Counted from the first letter of the stretch, positions 53,793-63,108 are shown. The stretch is 64,000 nucleotides of DNA from Pelagibacterium luteolum (GCF_900100665.1 NZ_FNCS01000001.1:129001-193000), one strand, 5' to 3'. Program-made: numbers and translations. The notes: generated by a model not told the origin, from the letters alone.

Positions 53793-53820
53793 TATCTATA
53801 TCCTCCCTTGGGGTGTTGAT

Positions 53821-53849
53821 GCCGCACCGTGGGTTTTGCACGGTGCGGC
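53821..53849 (-). promoter_or_regulatory. Hairpin between the DapA-family gene and tctC
   Basis: GCCGCACCGTG and CACGGTGCGGC form a perfect 11-bp stem with a 7-base loop. No T-run follows on the minus strand, so it probably adjusts relative expression within the operon. Confidence 0.55.
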
Positions 53850-53860
53850 GAGATTTTCGA

Positions 53861-54745
53861 TCAGTGTGGAATGGCTTCGAGCGCCTTTGCGATCAGTGCC
53901 TTGCGATCGGCATCGGGCGCCTGCATCGGGGCGCGCGGCAGGGCAAATGGCACGCCCTGCAGCGACTGTGCGTATTTGATATTGGCCGGCAGATTGTCGG
54001 TGATGATCGCATTCCAGAAGCGCAGCAGCCCGGCGTGCAGAGCCTTGGCTTCGGTGTGGTTGCCCGCCTGCACGAGGTCCCAGAGCTTGACCACCGCCTT
54101 TGGCGCGGCAGCCGGGTTGGCGGCGATCGTGCCATGCACGCCAAGCGCAAAGCTCGGATAGAGCAGCGCGTCGACGGCGGTAAACACGAGCTTGTCCTTG
54201 GGTAGGTCAAGCATCAGATCGGCAGTGAGCTTGAGATCCGAATTGGACTGCTTGACGCCGATAACGCCGGGCACTTCTTCCATGATGCGCTTGAGCAGCG
54301 CCGGGCCGAGATAGCACCAGGGCACCACATTGTAGATCAGGACCGGCAGGCCGCTCGCTTCCGAGATGGCGCGGAAATGGGCGACCAGCGCATCGTCCGA
54401 GGGCTTGAACACATAATGCGGCGGGGTCACCTGCAGCGCTTCCGCGCCGGCATCGCGCGCCATGATCGAGCGGTCGATGGCCTGGCGGGTCGAATTGATG
54501 ATGATGCCGGCGATCAGCGGCACGCGATTGGCCAGCGTCTCTTTCGAGATTTCGAGCAGCCGCTTGAGTTCGTTAAATTCCAGCGTATGCCCTTCGGCGG
54601 ACGACCCACCGACGCAGATGCCGTGTACGCCGCTTTCGATCATCCATTCGATCTGCGGAGCCATCTCGTCATACTTGATTTCACCATTCGCATCGAACGG
54701 CGTGGTGGTGGGTGGGATGACCCCGAAAAACTGCTGGGACGACAT
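53861..54745 (-). CDS. DapA-family aldolase/dehydratase (dihydrodipicolinate synthase superfamily)
   Basis: A 294-residue TIM-barrel enzyme that uses a Schiff-base lysine. Lys165 (GVIGVKQSNSD) and Tyr138 (LIYNVVPW) are the catalytic pair. The substrate loop is GGSSAEGHTL at 46-55 instead of the GTTGE of true DapA, so lysine synthesis is unlikely; the family includes 2-keto-3-deoxy sugar acid aldolases and dehydratases. It lies first in an operon with tctCBA and behind its own IclR-type site, so it probably handles the acid those genes import. Confidence 0.87.
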   Translation of the reverse strand: MSSQQFFGVIPPTTTPFDANGEIKYDEMAPQIEWMIESGVHGICVGGSSAEGHTLEFNELKRLLEISKETLANRVPLIAGIIINSTRQAIDRSIMARDAGAEALQVTPPHYVFKPSDDALVAHFRAISEASGLPVLIYNVVPWCYLGPALLKRIMEEVPGVIGVKQSNSDLKLTADLMLDLPKDKLVFTAVDALLYPSFALGVHGTIAANPAAAPKAVVKLWDLVQAGNHTEAKALHAGLLRFWNAIITDNLPANIKYAQSLQGVPFALPRAPMQAPDADRKALIAKALEAIPH

Positions 54746-54770
54746 CGCGTTCCTCTCTATTCAAACATCT

Positions 54771-54803
54771 TGTCTGAATAGTGGACATTAAGTTCGCCGT
54801 CAA
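54771..54803 (-). promoter_or_regulatory. Promoter of the DapA-family/tct operon with IclR-type operator
   Basis: On the minus strand TTGACG (54803-54798) and TATTCA (54780-54775) are 17 bases apart. The 17-base site TGTCTGAATAGTGGACA at 54771-54787 covers the -10 and matches the one before dhaK. A separate inverted repeat, CTATTCA and TGAATAG (54757-54781), overlaps it. Confidence 0.65.
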
Positions 54804-54911
54804 GCCGGCTTCGTCATTCCGCACAAGGGTTGTCGCCAACTCAAGAATATCGCTGTCGATCATCCGCACAATCGCCGATCTCGCGCCATATGTGCGGGGT
54901 TGCGCGGAGGT

Positions 54912-55724
54912 TTACCGCGCGCTGACGGGCTTGTCGGTCTCGGCCCCAAGCCGCATCGAAATCAGTTGTGCCTGCTGTTTCACCAGCACCGCGAACTGCG
55001 CGATCGTCTCCTCGTTGAAACGCTCCTTGGCCCCGGTGATGCTGATCGCCGCAAACACCCGCCCGCTCGCATTCCAGATCGGAGCGCCGACACAGCGCCG
55101 CCAGTCCTCGTACTCGCAATCGTCGATCGAATAGCCGCGCTCAAGCGTCCGCGCCAGCTCCAGATAGAGTTCGTCAGGATCGGTAATTGTCTTGGCGGTA
55201 AAGGCCGGAAGCCCTTGCTCCACAATGCGTTTGACCACCCGCTGATCCTGATAGGCGAGCACCGACTTGCCCGTCGCGCTGCAATGGGCGGCAGCACTTT
55301 CAAGGGTGATGACATTGTTCAGCCCGCGCGAATCGAGCCGGCTCACCATGATGATCCCATGCCCATCGAACACCCCGAGATGCACCGAAAGCCCCGTCTT
55401 GTTCGACAGCGTATTGATGCTCTCGGCCGCCTCGCGCTGCACGTCCATATTGGCGAGCACCGTGTTGCCCAGTTCGAACAGCTTTAGCCCCAGCCGATAC
55501 TTGTCGCGGTCGCGATCCTGTTCGAGCAGCCCCAATGCCTTGAGCGTGCTCACCAGCCGATGAACCGTCGTGCGCGGCAAATCGGTGCGCTTGGAAATCT
55601 GCAGCACCGTCAAGGCCTTATCGCTGCGCGAGAAGCACTCGAGAATAGCCATCATCTTGAAATAAGACAGCATTTTGCCCGACGCGTCGGCAGCGTCAGG
55701 CACTCCTTTGAGCTTCTCGTCCAC
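54912..55724 (-). CDS. IclR-family transcriptional regulator
   Basis: A 270-residue regulator with winged helix at about 25-85 (LTVLQISKRTDLPRTTVHRL) and the IclR effector domain beyond (LSVHLGVFDGHGIIMVSRL, AHCSATGKSVLAY, then GAPIWNASGRVFAAISITGA). It starts 3 bases after dhaL and is likely co-transcribed with dhaKL. The shared 17-base motif before dhaK and before the DapA-family gene makes it the likely regulator of both operons. Confidence 0.92.
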   Translation of the reverse strand: MDEKLKGVPDAADASGKMLSYFKMMAILECFSRSDKALTVLQISKRTDLPRTTVHRLVSTLKALGLLEQDRDRDKYRLGLKLFELGNTVLANMDVQREAAESINTLSNKTGLSVHLGVFDGHGIIMVSRLDSRGLNNVITLESAAAHCSATGKSVLAYQDQRVVKRIVEQGLPAFTAKTITDPDELYLELARTLERGYSIDDCEYEDWRRCVGAPIWNASGRVFAAISITGAKERFNEETIAQFAVLVKQQAQLISMRLGAETDKPVSAR

Positions 55725-55727
55725 GGT

Positions 55728-56333
55728 TCAGCGTTCCCCAATAATTTCAATCACACGTACAAGCGCCAGCATACCGGGATCGTCCAGACCTTTCGAGCCG
55801 TCAGCGAACATTCTTGCACGTCCGATCTTGTTGGGCTTGTCCCGAAAGCTGTCGAGCGCCCAGCGTGCGGCGGTCGCGGCCGATTTGCCGAGGGCTTCCG
55901 GGTCTTCGACATCCTGCGTCGCAGCCGCGACAGCATCAAGCCCGTCGAGCACCGTCTTGTCGCCAAGACTCGCCCCGCCTCGCGCCAGCATCGCATCGCG
56001 CGCATCGGCAAGCAGTGGTGAGATTTCACTCCACGCCACCGATTCGCGGCCCTTGGTCGCCTTGGCCGCCGTTAAAAACGCCGTCGCGATCAGCGTCCCG
56101 AGGCTCGACCCCGTCGCCATCGCCGTGGCCCGCCCATAGGCGGAAAACGCAGCCCCGACATCATTGCCGGGCGGGGTCACGCTCGCCAGCGCCGAGATGA
56201 CCCGCGCCAGCATCGTGCCCGTATCGCCATCACCAAGCTTGGCATCGGCCCTATTCAGATCCTGTTCGAGGTCGGGCAGTTTGACCGCCAGAAGCGCAAT
56301 GGCCGCCCCGATATCGTGCGATGAAAATCCCAT
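55728..56333 (-). CDS. dhaL: Dihydroxyacetone kinase, ADP-binding subunit DhaL
   Basis: A 201-residue all-helical kinase domain. The Mg2+-binding motif DAKLGDGDTGTML near 31-43 is intact, as are ATAMATGSSLGTL and GGASLGDKTVLDGLDA. It transfers phosphate to the hydroxyketone held by DhaK. I start at ATG 56333 (MGFSSHD), 2 bases after dhaK and preceded by GGAAGG. No dhaM phosphotransferase gene is here, so ATP-dependent action is more likely than a PTS route. Confidence 0.92.
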   Translation of the reverse strand: MGFSSHDIGAAIALLAVKLPDLEQDLNRADAKLGDGDTGTMLARVISALASVTPPGNDVGAAFSAYGRATAMATGSSLGTLIATAFLTAAKATKGRESVAWSEISPLLADARDAMLARGGASLGDKTVLDGLDAVAAATQDVEDPEALGKSAATAARWALDSFRDKPNKIGRARMFADGSKGLDDPGMLALVRVIEIIGER

Positions 56334-56335
56334 GG

Positions 56336-57331
56336 TCAAACCTTCCAGAACGGGCATTGCGCCGGCGCTTTCAGCAGCGGCTCGAGTTCATCGTCGAGCG
56401 TGATGATGCTGAGCGAAACCCCGGCCATCTCCATCGAGGTCACGTAATTGCCCACCAATGGCAAGACGATCTCGACGCCCAGCGCATCGAGCCTCTTTTT
56501 GGTCTCGCCATAAACGAGAAACAGCTCTTCAAGCGGCGTAGCGCCGAGCCCGTTGACCAGGACGGAAATCTTCTGTCCCGCCGTGAGCGGCAATTCGGCG
56601 GTGATCCGCTCAATCATTTCCGCGACCAGCTCGGAGGCCGTGCGCATCTTGCCGCGCCAGATGCCACGTTCGCCGTGAATGCCCATACCCATTTCGATCT
56701 CGTCATCGGCGATCTCGAACGTCGGCGCATCGGCGCCCGGCAATTGGCAGGACGTCAGCGCCACCCCGATCGTCCTGGTGCTGTCGACGGCCTTTTGAGC
56801 GATCCGCGCCACCTCATCGAGGTCCATGCCGGCATCGGCCGCAGCACCAGCGATCTTGTAGGCGTAAACGATCCCCGCAACGCCACGGCGCTTGGCTTTA
56901 TCCCCGGGCTCCGCGCTTGCGATATCATCGGTGCCCAGAACCGTCCGTGTCTCCACGCCCTCTTCGGCGAGCATCTCGGCGGCCATGGCGAAGTTCATCT
57001 TGTCGCCACCGTAATTACCGAACAGCAGGAGTACGCCCTTTCCCCCATCCGCCGCCGTGATCGCATCCATGCAGGAGGCAAGATTGGGCCCCTCGAACAC
57101 ATTGCCCACGGCACAACTGGACAACAGCCCTTCCGCGACATATCCGACAAACAAAGGCAAATGCCCCGATCCGCCGCCCGACGCGATACCGACAGTTCCG
57201 GCCTTCACGCCCGCGCGCCGCGCCACATTCCGCCCGCTTTCTCCCGCCAGCACCATCCCGGGATTGGCCGCCAGCAACCCCGCCAGCACCTCATCCACAT
57301 AACCCCCCGCCGTATTCATCAACTTCTTCAT
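56336..57331 (-). CDS. dhaK: Dihydroxyacetone kinase-type subunit DhaK
   Basis: A 331-residue protein that binds a short ketose covalently. His219 in MGMGIHGERG, His57 in GGGSGH and Asp110 in NYGGDKMNF correspond to His218, His56 and Asp109 of E. coli DhaK. Length and domain layout are standard. Related DhaKL pairs in tetrose or tetronate pathways phosphorylate erythrulose instead, and the presence of a DapA-family enzyme and carboxylate transporter in the same likely regulon makes that worth considering. It heads dhaK-dhaL-iclR. Confidence 0.92.
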   Translation of the reverse strand: MKKLMNTAGGYVDEVLAGLLAANPGMVLAGESGRNVARRAGVKAGTVGIASGGGSGHLPLFVGYVAEGLLSSCAVGNVFEGPNLASCMDAITAADGGKGVLLLFGNYGGDKMNFAMAAEMLAEEGVETRTVLGTDDIASAEPGDKAKRRGVAGIVYAYKIAGAAADAGMDLDEVARIAQKAVDSTRTIGVALTSCQLPGADAPTFEIADDEIEMGMGIHGERGIWRGKMRTASELVAEMIERITAELPLTAGQKISVLVNGLGATPLEELFLVYGETKKRLDALGVEIVLPLVGNYVTSMEMAGVSLSIITLDDELEPLLKAPAQCPFWKV

Positions 57332-57397
57332 AAAATCCGCCTCACACCGAAAAAACCGATATCACTGTGATGGAGGCATATAGAACCCCGTTAGATA

Positions 57398-57414
57398 TGT
57401 CCACATAATGGACA
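57398..57414. promoter_or_regulatory. IclR-type operator upstream of dhaK
   Basis: TGTCCACATAATGGACA; the wider palindrome has perfect 10-base arms GATATGTCCA and TGGACATATC around CATAA (57394-57418). It lies 67 bases before the dhaK start and shares TGTCNNNATANTGGACA with the site at 54771. A small second palindrome, ATCACTGTGAT, is at 57361-57371. Confidence 0.65.
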
Positions 57415-57442
57415 TATCGTTCCATAAAAATCACGGGATGTT

Positions 57443-58312
57443 TTATCCAGCCTGGCGCTGCCGATTGTAGCCCCAAAGGACAATGGCGCCGGCGATATAG
57501 GCGATCACGCCATAGGCCGCAGGCGGAATGGCCATCTCTGGGTCGTTGAGCATGTGTTCGCTCATCGCCAGGGCAATCACCAGCGCTGCGTTATGCAGCC
57601 CGATCGACATCGACAGCGCGATCGCCTGACGCCGCTCGATCTTGAAAAGCCGGGGCACAAAATAGCCGACCCCCATGCTGATCATACTGAACGCAAGCGC
57701 CAGAACCCCAACGGTCGGTCCCCATATCGCCAGCAACTCCCACTGCCCCACCAATGCGATGATCACCACGGCAGCCAGGAAAAAAGTGGCCAATTGCTTG
57801 ACGGGTTTGTCGAGACGTGCGGTGAGTGCCGGATATCTTTTGTGCAGATAAACCCCGATCAGGGTCGGCACCACGGCAATCGCAAAGATCTGCAAAACCT
57901 GATGCAATTCCAGCCTGATAGACGCATCCTCACCGTAAAACGCGAGCAGCGAGATATTGATGATGATCGGCAGGGTCACGATCGAAAAAAGCGATGTCAG
58001 CGCCGTAAGTGAAATGCTGAGCGCCACATCGCCCCGTGCCAGATGCGTATAGAGCGCAGCAGACGTTCCCCCAGGACTCGCAGCCAGCAGCATCATGCCC
58101 ACACAGATCGCAGGCGGCAAATTGGACACGCTGACGAGCAAAAAGCAGATCGTCGGCAGCAGCACCATCTGGCAAGTAAGGCCCACCACAACAGGAAACG
58201 GCCGCGCCAGAACGCGAAAGAAGTCCTCGAGCCTGAGCGAAAGCCCTAACCCGAGCATGATAATGCAGAGGGCCAGCGGCAGGCCGACACTGATCGCCAC
58301 ACTCGACTGCAT
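57443..58312 (-). CDS. Bile acid:sodium symporter (BASS) family transporter
   Basis: A 289-residue membrane protein with about nine or ten helices. The conserved GLSLRLEDFFRVLARP and the crossing-helix region LLAASPGGTSAALYTHLARG near 88-108 fit BASS/ArsB-like carriers that couple an organic anion to sodium. I start at ATG 58312 (MQSSVA). It lies upstream of dhaK on the same strand with 111 bases between them that contain the IclR-type site, so it may use a separate promoter. Substrate unknown, possibly a keto acid. Confidence 0.85.
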   Translation of the reverse strand: MQSSVAISVGLPLALCIIMLGLGLSLRLEDFFRVLARPFPVVVGLTCQMVLLPTICFLLVSVSNLPPAICVGMMLLAASPGGTSAALYTHLARGDVALSISLTALTSLFSIVTLPIIINISLLAFYGEDASIRLELHQVLQIFAIAVVPTLIGVYLHKRYPALTARLDKPVKQLATFFLAAVVIIALVGQWELLAIWGPTVGVLALAFSMISMGVGYFVPRLFKIERRQAIALSMSIGLHNAALVIALAMSEHMLNDPEMAIPPAAYGVIAYIAGAIVLWGYNRQRQAG

Positions 58313-58519
58313 CGTCCGTCCCCCCCTGGAGAACTGCAGTCTAGCGCAAAACCCTAACGAGACCTTCAAGCCGCGCCATCGACTGGCTTGCTCACAACGC
58401 CGTCCTGCTCTAACGGTTTGCGTGTCTTCGATCGCCAGTGATTGCAGGCTTCGTCCCGGCCGGAATTTCGCCGTTCTACCGGGTCATTCATTTAAGACAA
58501 TTGCCCAGGAGCCCACGCA

Positions 58520-58660
58520 ATGAACTTTAAACTTCCCGATCATAACGACCGCCGCAAGACCTCCAATGACGCCAAGCGCGCCCTGCTCGAAAAGATGAAA
58601 GCCGCACGCGCCGACGCCAAGCCGGCCTCGAAAAGCGAAGCTGAAACCAAGAAATCCTGA
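58520..58660 (+). CDS. Small DUF6481-like protein
   Basis: A 46-residue protein, highly charged: MNFKLPDHNDRRKTSN, then DAKRALLEKMKAARA and a Lys/Ala-rich tail. The pattern FKLPxxxDRR with AK-ALLEK is that of the alphaproteobacterial DUF6481 family, whose function is unknown; this one is shorter than usual. CCAGGAG lies 9 bases upstream of the start. The 207 bases before it (58313-58519) show no other feature. The methyltransferase-like gene follows after 23 bases. Confidence 0.65.
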   Translation: MNFKLPDHNDRRKTSNDAKRALLEKMKAARADAKPASKSEAETKKS

Positions 58661-58683
58661 GCATGACGCGGCGTTAGCCCGAC

Positions 58684-59340
58684 ATGCGCCCCTGGACTGA
58701 ACGCGATCGCGCCCAGGTGCCGGATGGCGGCGAACTCAAGCTCATGCAAAGGGGCCATGAGTTCTCCATCATGTCGGGCGCCATCGAATTGATGAACAGC
58801 CGCCGTGGTGGCTCGGAAGAACAACTGGCGATCCTCGCCGCCAAGCGCCTCGGTGAAAAATCAAACGCCCGGATCCTGATCGGCGGCCTCGGGATGGGCT
58901 TTACCCTGCGCGCCGCACTGAGCCACTTTCCCGCTGACAGCACGATCGTCGTCGCCGAGCTGGTCCCGGCAGTGATCGCCTGGGCGAAAGGCCTGCTGTC
59001 CGACGTGCACGGTGAAAGCCTTACCGATCCGCGTGTAGCGCTGCAGGAAACCGACGTCGCCCAGTCGATTGCGCGCGATGGCCCGTTCGACGCCATATTG
59101 CTCGATGTCGACAACGGACCCGACGGACTTTCGCGCGCCGCCAATGACCAGCTCTACACCGCGCGCGGGCTGGCGGCCGCCAAGGTCGCGCTGTCGCCCG
59201 GCGGCCTTCTGGCCATCTGGTCCTCTGGCCCGGACGCAAAATTTGTCAATCGGCTCAAGCAAACCGGCTTGATCGTCGAGGAAATACGCGTCCGCGCCGG
59301 TGGCGCCCGCCACCTCATCTGGGTGGCGACCAAGCGCTAG
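58684..59340 (+). CDS. Spermidine synthase-like (Rossmann, S-adenosyl-type) protein
   Basis: A 218-residue Rossmann-fold protein. ILIGGLGMGFTLRAAL near 63-78 is the cofactor glycine loop, followed by IVVAELVPAVIAWA with the acidic ribose-binding residue, and AILLDVDNGPDGL near 137. This resembles the spermidine/spermine synthase fold, but it lacks the N-terminal beta domain of polyamine synthases, so polyamine synthesis is doubtful; a methyltransferase is equally likely. It ends 2 bases from the convergent aldehyde oxidase gene. Confidence 0.75.
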   Translation: MRPWTERDRAQVPDGGELKLMQRGHEFSIMSGAIELMNSRRGGSEEQLAILAAKRLGEKSNARILIGGLGMGFTLRAALSHFPADSTIVVAELVPAVIAWAKGLLSDVHGESLTDPRVALQETDVAQSIARDGPFDAILLDVDNGPDGLSRAANDQLYTARGLAAAKVALSPGGLLAIWSSGPDAKFVNRLKQTGLIVEEIRVRAGGARHLIWVATKR

Positions 59341-59342
59341 CG

Positions 59343-61556
59343 CTATAGCCCTTTTGGATCGGGCAAGTGATCGATCAGCTTGTCGAGCGTGATGGGATAA
59401 TCGCGCACCCGCACGCCGCAGGCATTGTATATGGCGTTCGCAATCGCCGCGCCCGCGCCGGAAATACCCAACTCTCCGATACCTTTCGCCAAGAGCGGAT
59501 TGGCAGCATGGTCGCGTTCTTCGAGGAACTTGACCTTGAGCTGAGGCACGTCCGCATTGACCGGCAAATGGTATTCCGCAAGATCGCGATTGACGATATG
59601 CCCGTAGCGGTGGTCATGCATCATGTCTTCGGTCAGGGCCGTGCCGATGCCGAAAACCATGCCTCCGAAACACTGCGAAATCGCTGTCTTTTCATTGAGG
59701 ATACGGCCCGCGGCAAATGTCCCCTCCATGCGTCGGACCCGAACTTCGCCGGTGTGGGCATGCACCGCGACTTCGGCAAAATGGGCGCCGAATCCCGCCT
59801 GAACGAACGCTTTGCCGGTCTCGCCCGGCTCGACCGTCGCTGTCGCTTCCAGAGGCTCGGCAATCAACTCCGACAGCGGTTCGGAGGTATTCCCCATCCG
59901 CGCCATGCCATCGGAAAGCACAAGATCCTCAACCTCGCCACCGAGCTTTTCAGCAATCGTCTGGCGCAGCTTCTCGCACGCGAGATAAACCGAGGTGCCC
60001 GCACTCGCCGCGCCAAAACTGCCGCCAGAACCCGACGCTGGCGGAAAGTTGGTGTCGCCGAGATGGATATCGACAGCATCGATCGGCAAGCCGAGCAATT
60101 CGGCGGCAATCTGCGCCAGGATAGTATATGTCCCGGTGCCGATATCGGTCATGTCGGTCTCGACCAAAGCCCGGCCATCGGGCTGAAGCGTCACCCGCGC
60201 ACTCGACTTGATCAGCATGTTGCTACGCGCGGCGGTAGCCATCCCATGACCGATCCACCACTCGCCTTCGAGCGTACTGGCAGGAGCGCTCTTTCGTTTC
60301 GACCAGCCGAAATCCCGCGCCCCGATCTCGAGGCATTCGGCCAGCGAGCGCGATGAGAACGGTAAGTCTGAGGTTGGGTGGCGCTCAGGAATATTGCGTT
60401 TGCGCAGCTCAACCGGATCGACATCGAGCAGTTCTGCCAACTCGTCCATGGCGCCTTCAAGCGCCAGCATGCCCACCGCCTCGCCGGGGGCACGCATTGA
60501 GCCCGCCAGCACCTGATCCATCAAAACGATTTCGTTTCCGAACCGCCTGTTGGCACCGGAATAGAGAAACTGGGTCGCCGCGCTGGCTGGCTCGGAGAAA
60601 TCCTCGCCCTCAAGGTTGCCGGTAATCGTCTCATGGCTGACGCCAGTCAATCTGCCTTCCGCGTCCGCGGCCAGCTGCAAATGCTGAACGGTATTTGACC
60701 GACGCACCGTCGCCTCAAATACCTGTTGCCGCGTCATGACGACCCGCACGGGCCGGCCAAGGTCTTTTGCAGCTACCGCCGCCGCAACGCTTTCGGGACC
60801 GATCCCGAGCTTGGCGCCAAACCCACCACCGACATAATGGGCCAGGATACGAACGTCCTCAGGGTCCAGTCCCATAGCATCGGCCAGTTGCAGCCGGTTG
60901 GAAGAAAGCATCTGATAAGAGCCATAGAGCACCAGCTTTTGGCCCTCCCAGTGCGCAAGGCTTGCATGCGGTTCCATCGCGGCGCTGCTTTGTGACGGCG
61001 TCGTCCATTTCGCGTCCACATTGGCGTGTGCGGAGCGCATGGCGTCATCGACATCACCCTGGTTCTTCTCAGAGTCCTTTTTTGGTTTGGCGGTATCGAT
61101 ACGTGCGTCGAAATCGAACCGCCCCTCGGCGTCTTCATAGGTGACGCTCAGCGCGTTGGCGGCATTGCGCGCCGCCTCGAACGTTTCGGCGACGACGAGC
61201 GCTATGGGCTGACCGAAATAATCGATGCTCGTCACGCCTTGTTTGGGCGCCTCGGTGTCCATGCCCTGGGCCGGGTTGCGCAGGAACTTCTCGGTATCGG
61301 TCACCACCATGAGCACGCCGGGCAATGCCTCGACGCTTTTCACATCGATCTCTTTGACCCGCCCCTTGCCGATGGCTGCGCCCACCAAGACACCGTGCGC
61401 CATATTGGGCAGCTTGAACTCAGCGGAATATTTGGCGCGGCCAGATACCTTGAGCGGACCTTCGATGCGATCGAGTGGCCGGGAGATGATGTTCTGGTTC
61501 GTCGTATCGAGCAGGCTGCGCTCGACCGGCTTGTCCATCTTGAAGTTGACGTCCAT
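59343..61556 (-). CDS. Molybdenum aldehyde oxidase, large (Moco) subunit, PaoC-like
   Basis: A 737-residue xanthine-oxidase-family subunit that carries the molybdenum cofactor and oxidises an aldehyde or N-heterocycle with water. The catalytic glutamate is Glu695 in GIGELGISGAGAA, close to Glu692 of E. coli PaoC. Motifs VGGGFGAKLGIGPESVAAA and SGGSFGAASAGT fit the cofactor site. I start at ATG 61556 (MDVNFK); 51 residues of upstream open frame lie inside the FAD-subunit gene. It is third in the oxidase operon. Confidence 0.92.
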   Translation of the reverse strand: MDVNFKMDKPVERSLLDTTNQNIISRPLDRIEGPLKVSGRAKYSAEFKLPNMAHGVLVGAAIGKGRVKEIDVKSVEALPGVLMVVTDTEKFLRNPAQGMDTEAPKQGVTSIDYFGQPIALVVAETFEAARNAANALSVTYEDAEGRFDFDARIDTAKPKKDSEKNQGDVDDAMRSAHANVDAKWTTPSQSSAAMEPHASLAHWEGQKLVLYGSYQMLSSNRLQLADAMGLDPEDVRILAHYVGGGFGAKLGIGPESVAAAVAAKDLGRPVRVVMTRQQVFEATVRRSNTVQHLQLAADAEGRLTGVSHETITGNLEGEDFSEPASAATQFLYSGANRRFGNEIVLMDQVLAGSMRAPGEAVGMLALEGAMDELAELLDVDPVELRKRNIPERHPTSDLPFSSRSLAECLEIGARDFGWSKRKSAPASTLEGEWWIGHGMATAARSNMLIKSSARVTLQPDGRALVETDMTDIGTGTYTILAQIAAELLGLPIDAVDIHLGDTNFPPASGSGGSFGAASAGTSVYLACEKLRQTIAEKLGGEVEDLVLSDGMARMGNTSEPLSELIAEPLEATATVEPGETGKAFVQAGFGAHFAEVAVHAHTGEVRVRRMEGTFAAGRILNEKTAISQCFGGMVFGIGTALTEDMMHDHRYGHIVNRDLAEYHLPVNADVPQLKVKFLEERDHAANPLLAKGIGELGISGAGAAIANAIYNACGVRVRDYPITLDKLIDHLPDPKGL

Positions 61557-61557
61557 C

Positions 61558-62547
61558 TTATTTCTCCCCGCCGCAGGCCGCATCGAGCACGTGAGCAAGC
61601 GTGCGTCGTGCCAGGGCAATCTTGAAATCGTTCTCTCCATGGCCCTTAGCATCTGCGAGCAGAATATCGGCAGCCCGCCCCCAGAGTTCGGGCGAGGGCG
61701 TTTGCCCAATCAGCGCATCTTCGAGATCGCTATTGCGCCATGGCATCGGCGCAAGGCCGCCAAAGGCCAACTGCGCCGAACCGATCTTGCCGTCCTCAAG
61801 CCCGATCACCGCAGCGACCGAAACAAGGGCGAAAGCATAAGACGCCCGATCACGAACCTTGCGATAGATCTGGCGGCCACCGACCGGTGCAGGCAAAACG
61901 ACGCCCGTGATAAGATCGCCCTGCTCGAGTTCGGTTTCCAGATGCGGCGTATCGCCGGGCAACCGATAGAGCTCTGACAGCGCAAGCGTTTTGGTCTTGC
62001 CATCGGGCGACTGAATTTCAACGCTGGCACCGAGCGCCATCATTGCGACGGCCATGTCGGACGGATGCGTCGCGATGCAATGCTCGCTGCCACCCAATAT
62101 TGCATGGATGCGATTGCGCCCTTCTAGCGCAGCGCAGCCCGAACCAGGCTCGCGCTTGTTGCAGGGCATGGCGCGGTTGTAGAAATAAAAGCATCGCGTC
62201 CGCTGCAACAGATTACCGCCCGTCGTCGCCTTGTTGCGCAACTGCCCCGACGCCCCTGATAACAGAGCTCTTGCAAGGACCTCATAATCGCGCCGAACAC
62301 GCGCGTCGGCCGCGAGATCGGAATTGGTGACGAGCGCCCCGATGCGAAGCCCACCATCTTCCGTGTCCTCGATCGCATCAAGCGGCAAACGCGAGATGTC
62401 GATGACGGTCTCGGGCCGTTCGATTTCGAGCTTCATCAGATCGAGCAGATTGGTCCCGCCCGCAATGAACCGAACGCCTTGCGCATTGGCGGCCATTGCC
62501 GCTGCGGCTTGTGCGCTATCGGCGCGCTGATAATCGAACGCCTTCAT
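61558..62547 (-). CDS. Molybdenum aldehyde oxidase, FAD subunit, PaoB-like
   Basis: A 329-residue FAD-binding subunit. [20 protein letters not shown] near 28-47 is the FAD motif. The insertion [20 protein letters not shown], then [11 protein letters not shown] and [14 protein letters not shown] supplies four cysteines, the pattern that binds an extra [4Fe-4S] cluster in E. coli PaoB. ATG 62547 overlaps the iron-sulfur subunit stop as ATGA. Electrons pass from the Mo centre through the clusters to FAD. Confidence 0.92.
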   Translation of the reverse strand: MKAFDYQRADSAQAAAAMAANAQGVRFIAGGTNLLDLMKLEIERPETVIDISRLPLDAIEDTEDGGLRIGALVTNSDLAADARVRRDYEVLARALLSGASGQLRNKATTGGNLLQRTRCFYFYNRAMPCNKREPGSGCAALEGRNRIHAILGGSEHCIATHPSDMAVAMMALGASVEIQSPDGKTKTLALSELYRLPGDTPHLETELEQGDLITGVVLPAPVGGRQIYRKVRDRASYAFALVSVAAVIGLEDGKIGSAQLAFGGLAPMPWRNSDLEDALIGQTPSPELWGRAADILLADAKGHGENDFKIALARRTLAHVLDAACGGEK

Positions 62548-63050
62548 TTGCGACCACCCCCGACTTCTGAAATAGCATCGACGATGTTTGGATAGGCTGA
62601 ACAGCGACACAGATTGCCGCTCATGCGCTCCGATATCTCGGCATCGGTAAGCTGGGGCTGATCCTCTAGATTATCGGAGACGTGGCTCGGCCATCCGGCC
62701 TCCACTTCGCCCAGCATCGCCGTAGCCGAACAGATCTGGCCCGGCGTGCAGTACCCGCATTGATAGCCATCATGCGCAACGAAAGCGGCCTGGAGGGGCG
62801 AAAGCTTTCCCTCTTCGCCCAAGCCTTCGATCGTCGTGATCTCGTCACCCTCGTGCATCACCGCTAAAGAGAGGCACGAGTTGATACGGCGACCATTCAA
62901 AAGCACCGTGCAGGCCCCGCACTGGCCATGATCGCATCCCTTTTTCGAACCGGTGAGATCGAGATGGTCACGCAGCATGTCGAGCAGGCTGGTGCGCGGA
63001 TCGAGATCGAGCGCGTGCTCGGTCCCGTTGACGGTAAGGGTGAGATGCAT
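62544..63050 (-). CDS. Molybdenum aldehyde oxidase, 2x[2Fe-2S] subunit, PaoA-like
   Basis: A 168-residue electron-transfer subunit. Cysteines for the plant-ferredoxin-type cluster are in [21 protein letters not shown]-type spacing; those for the second are in [10 protein letters not shown] and NLCRC. It starts at ATG 63050 (MHLTLTVNG) directly with the ferredoxin strand, so there is no Tat signal as in E. coli PaoA, and the enzyme should be cytoplasmic. No XdhC/PaoD maturation gene is in view. Confidence 0.92.
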   Translation of the reverse strand: MHLTLTVNGTEHALDLDPRTSLLDMLRDHLDLTGSKKGCDHGQCGACTVLLNGRRINSCLSLAVMHEGDEITTIEGLGEEGKLSPLQAAFVAHDGYQCGYCTPGQICSATAMLGEVEAGWPSHVSDNLEDQPQLTDAEISERMSGNLCRCSAYPNIVDAISEVGGGRK

Positions 63051-63108
63051 GTGAGGCCTCGGACGGAATGTGTACCCGTCCAATGCGTGGCATGCGATGC
63101 CGTTCCCT

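Noticed and set aside
53861-54745. DapA-family gene as lysine-biosynthesis dapA
   Set aside because: The GTTGE substrate loop is replaced by GGSSAEGHTL, and the setting is a carboxylate-uptake operon under an IclR-type site.
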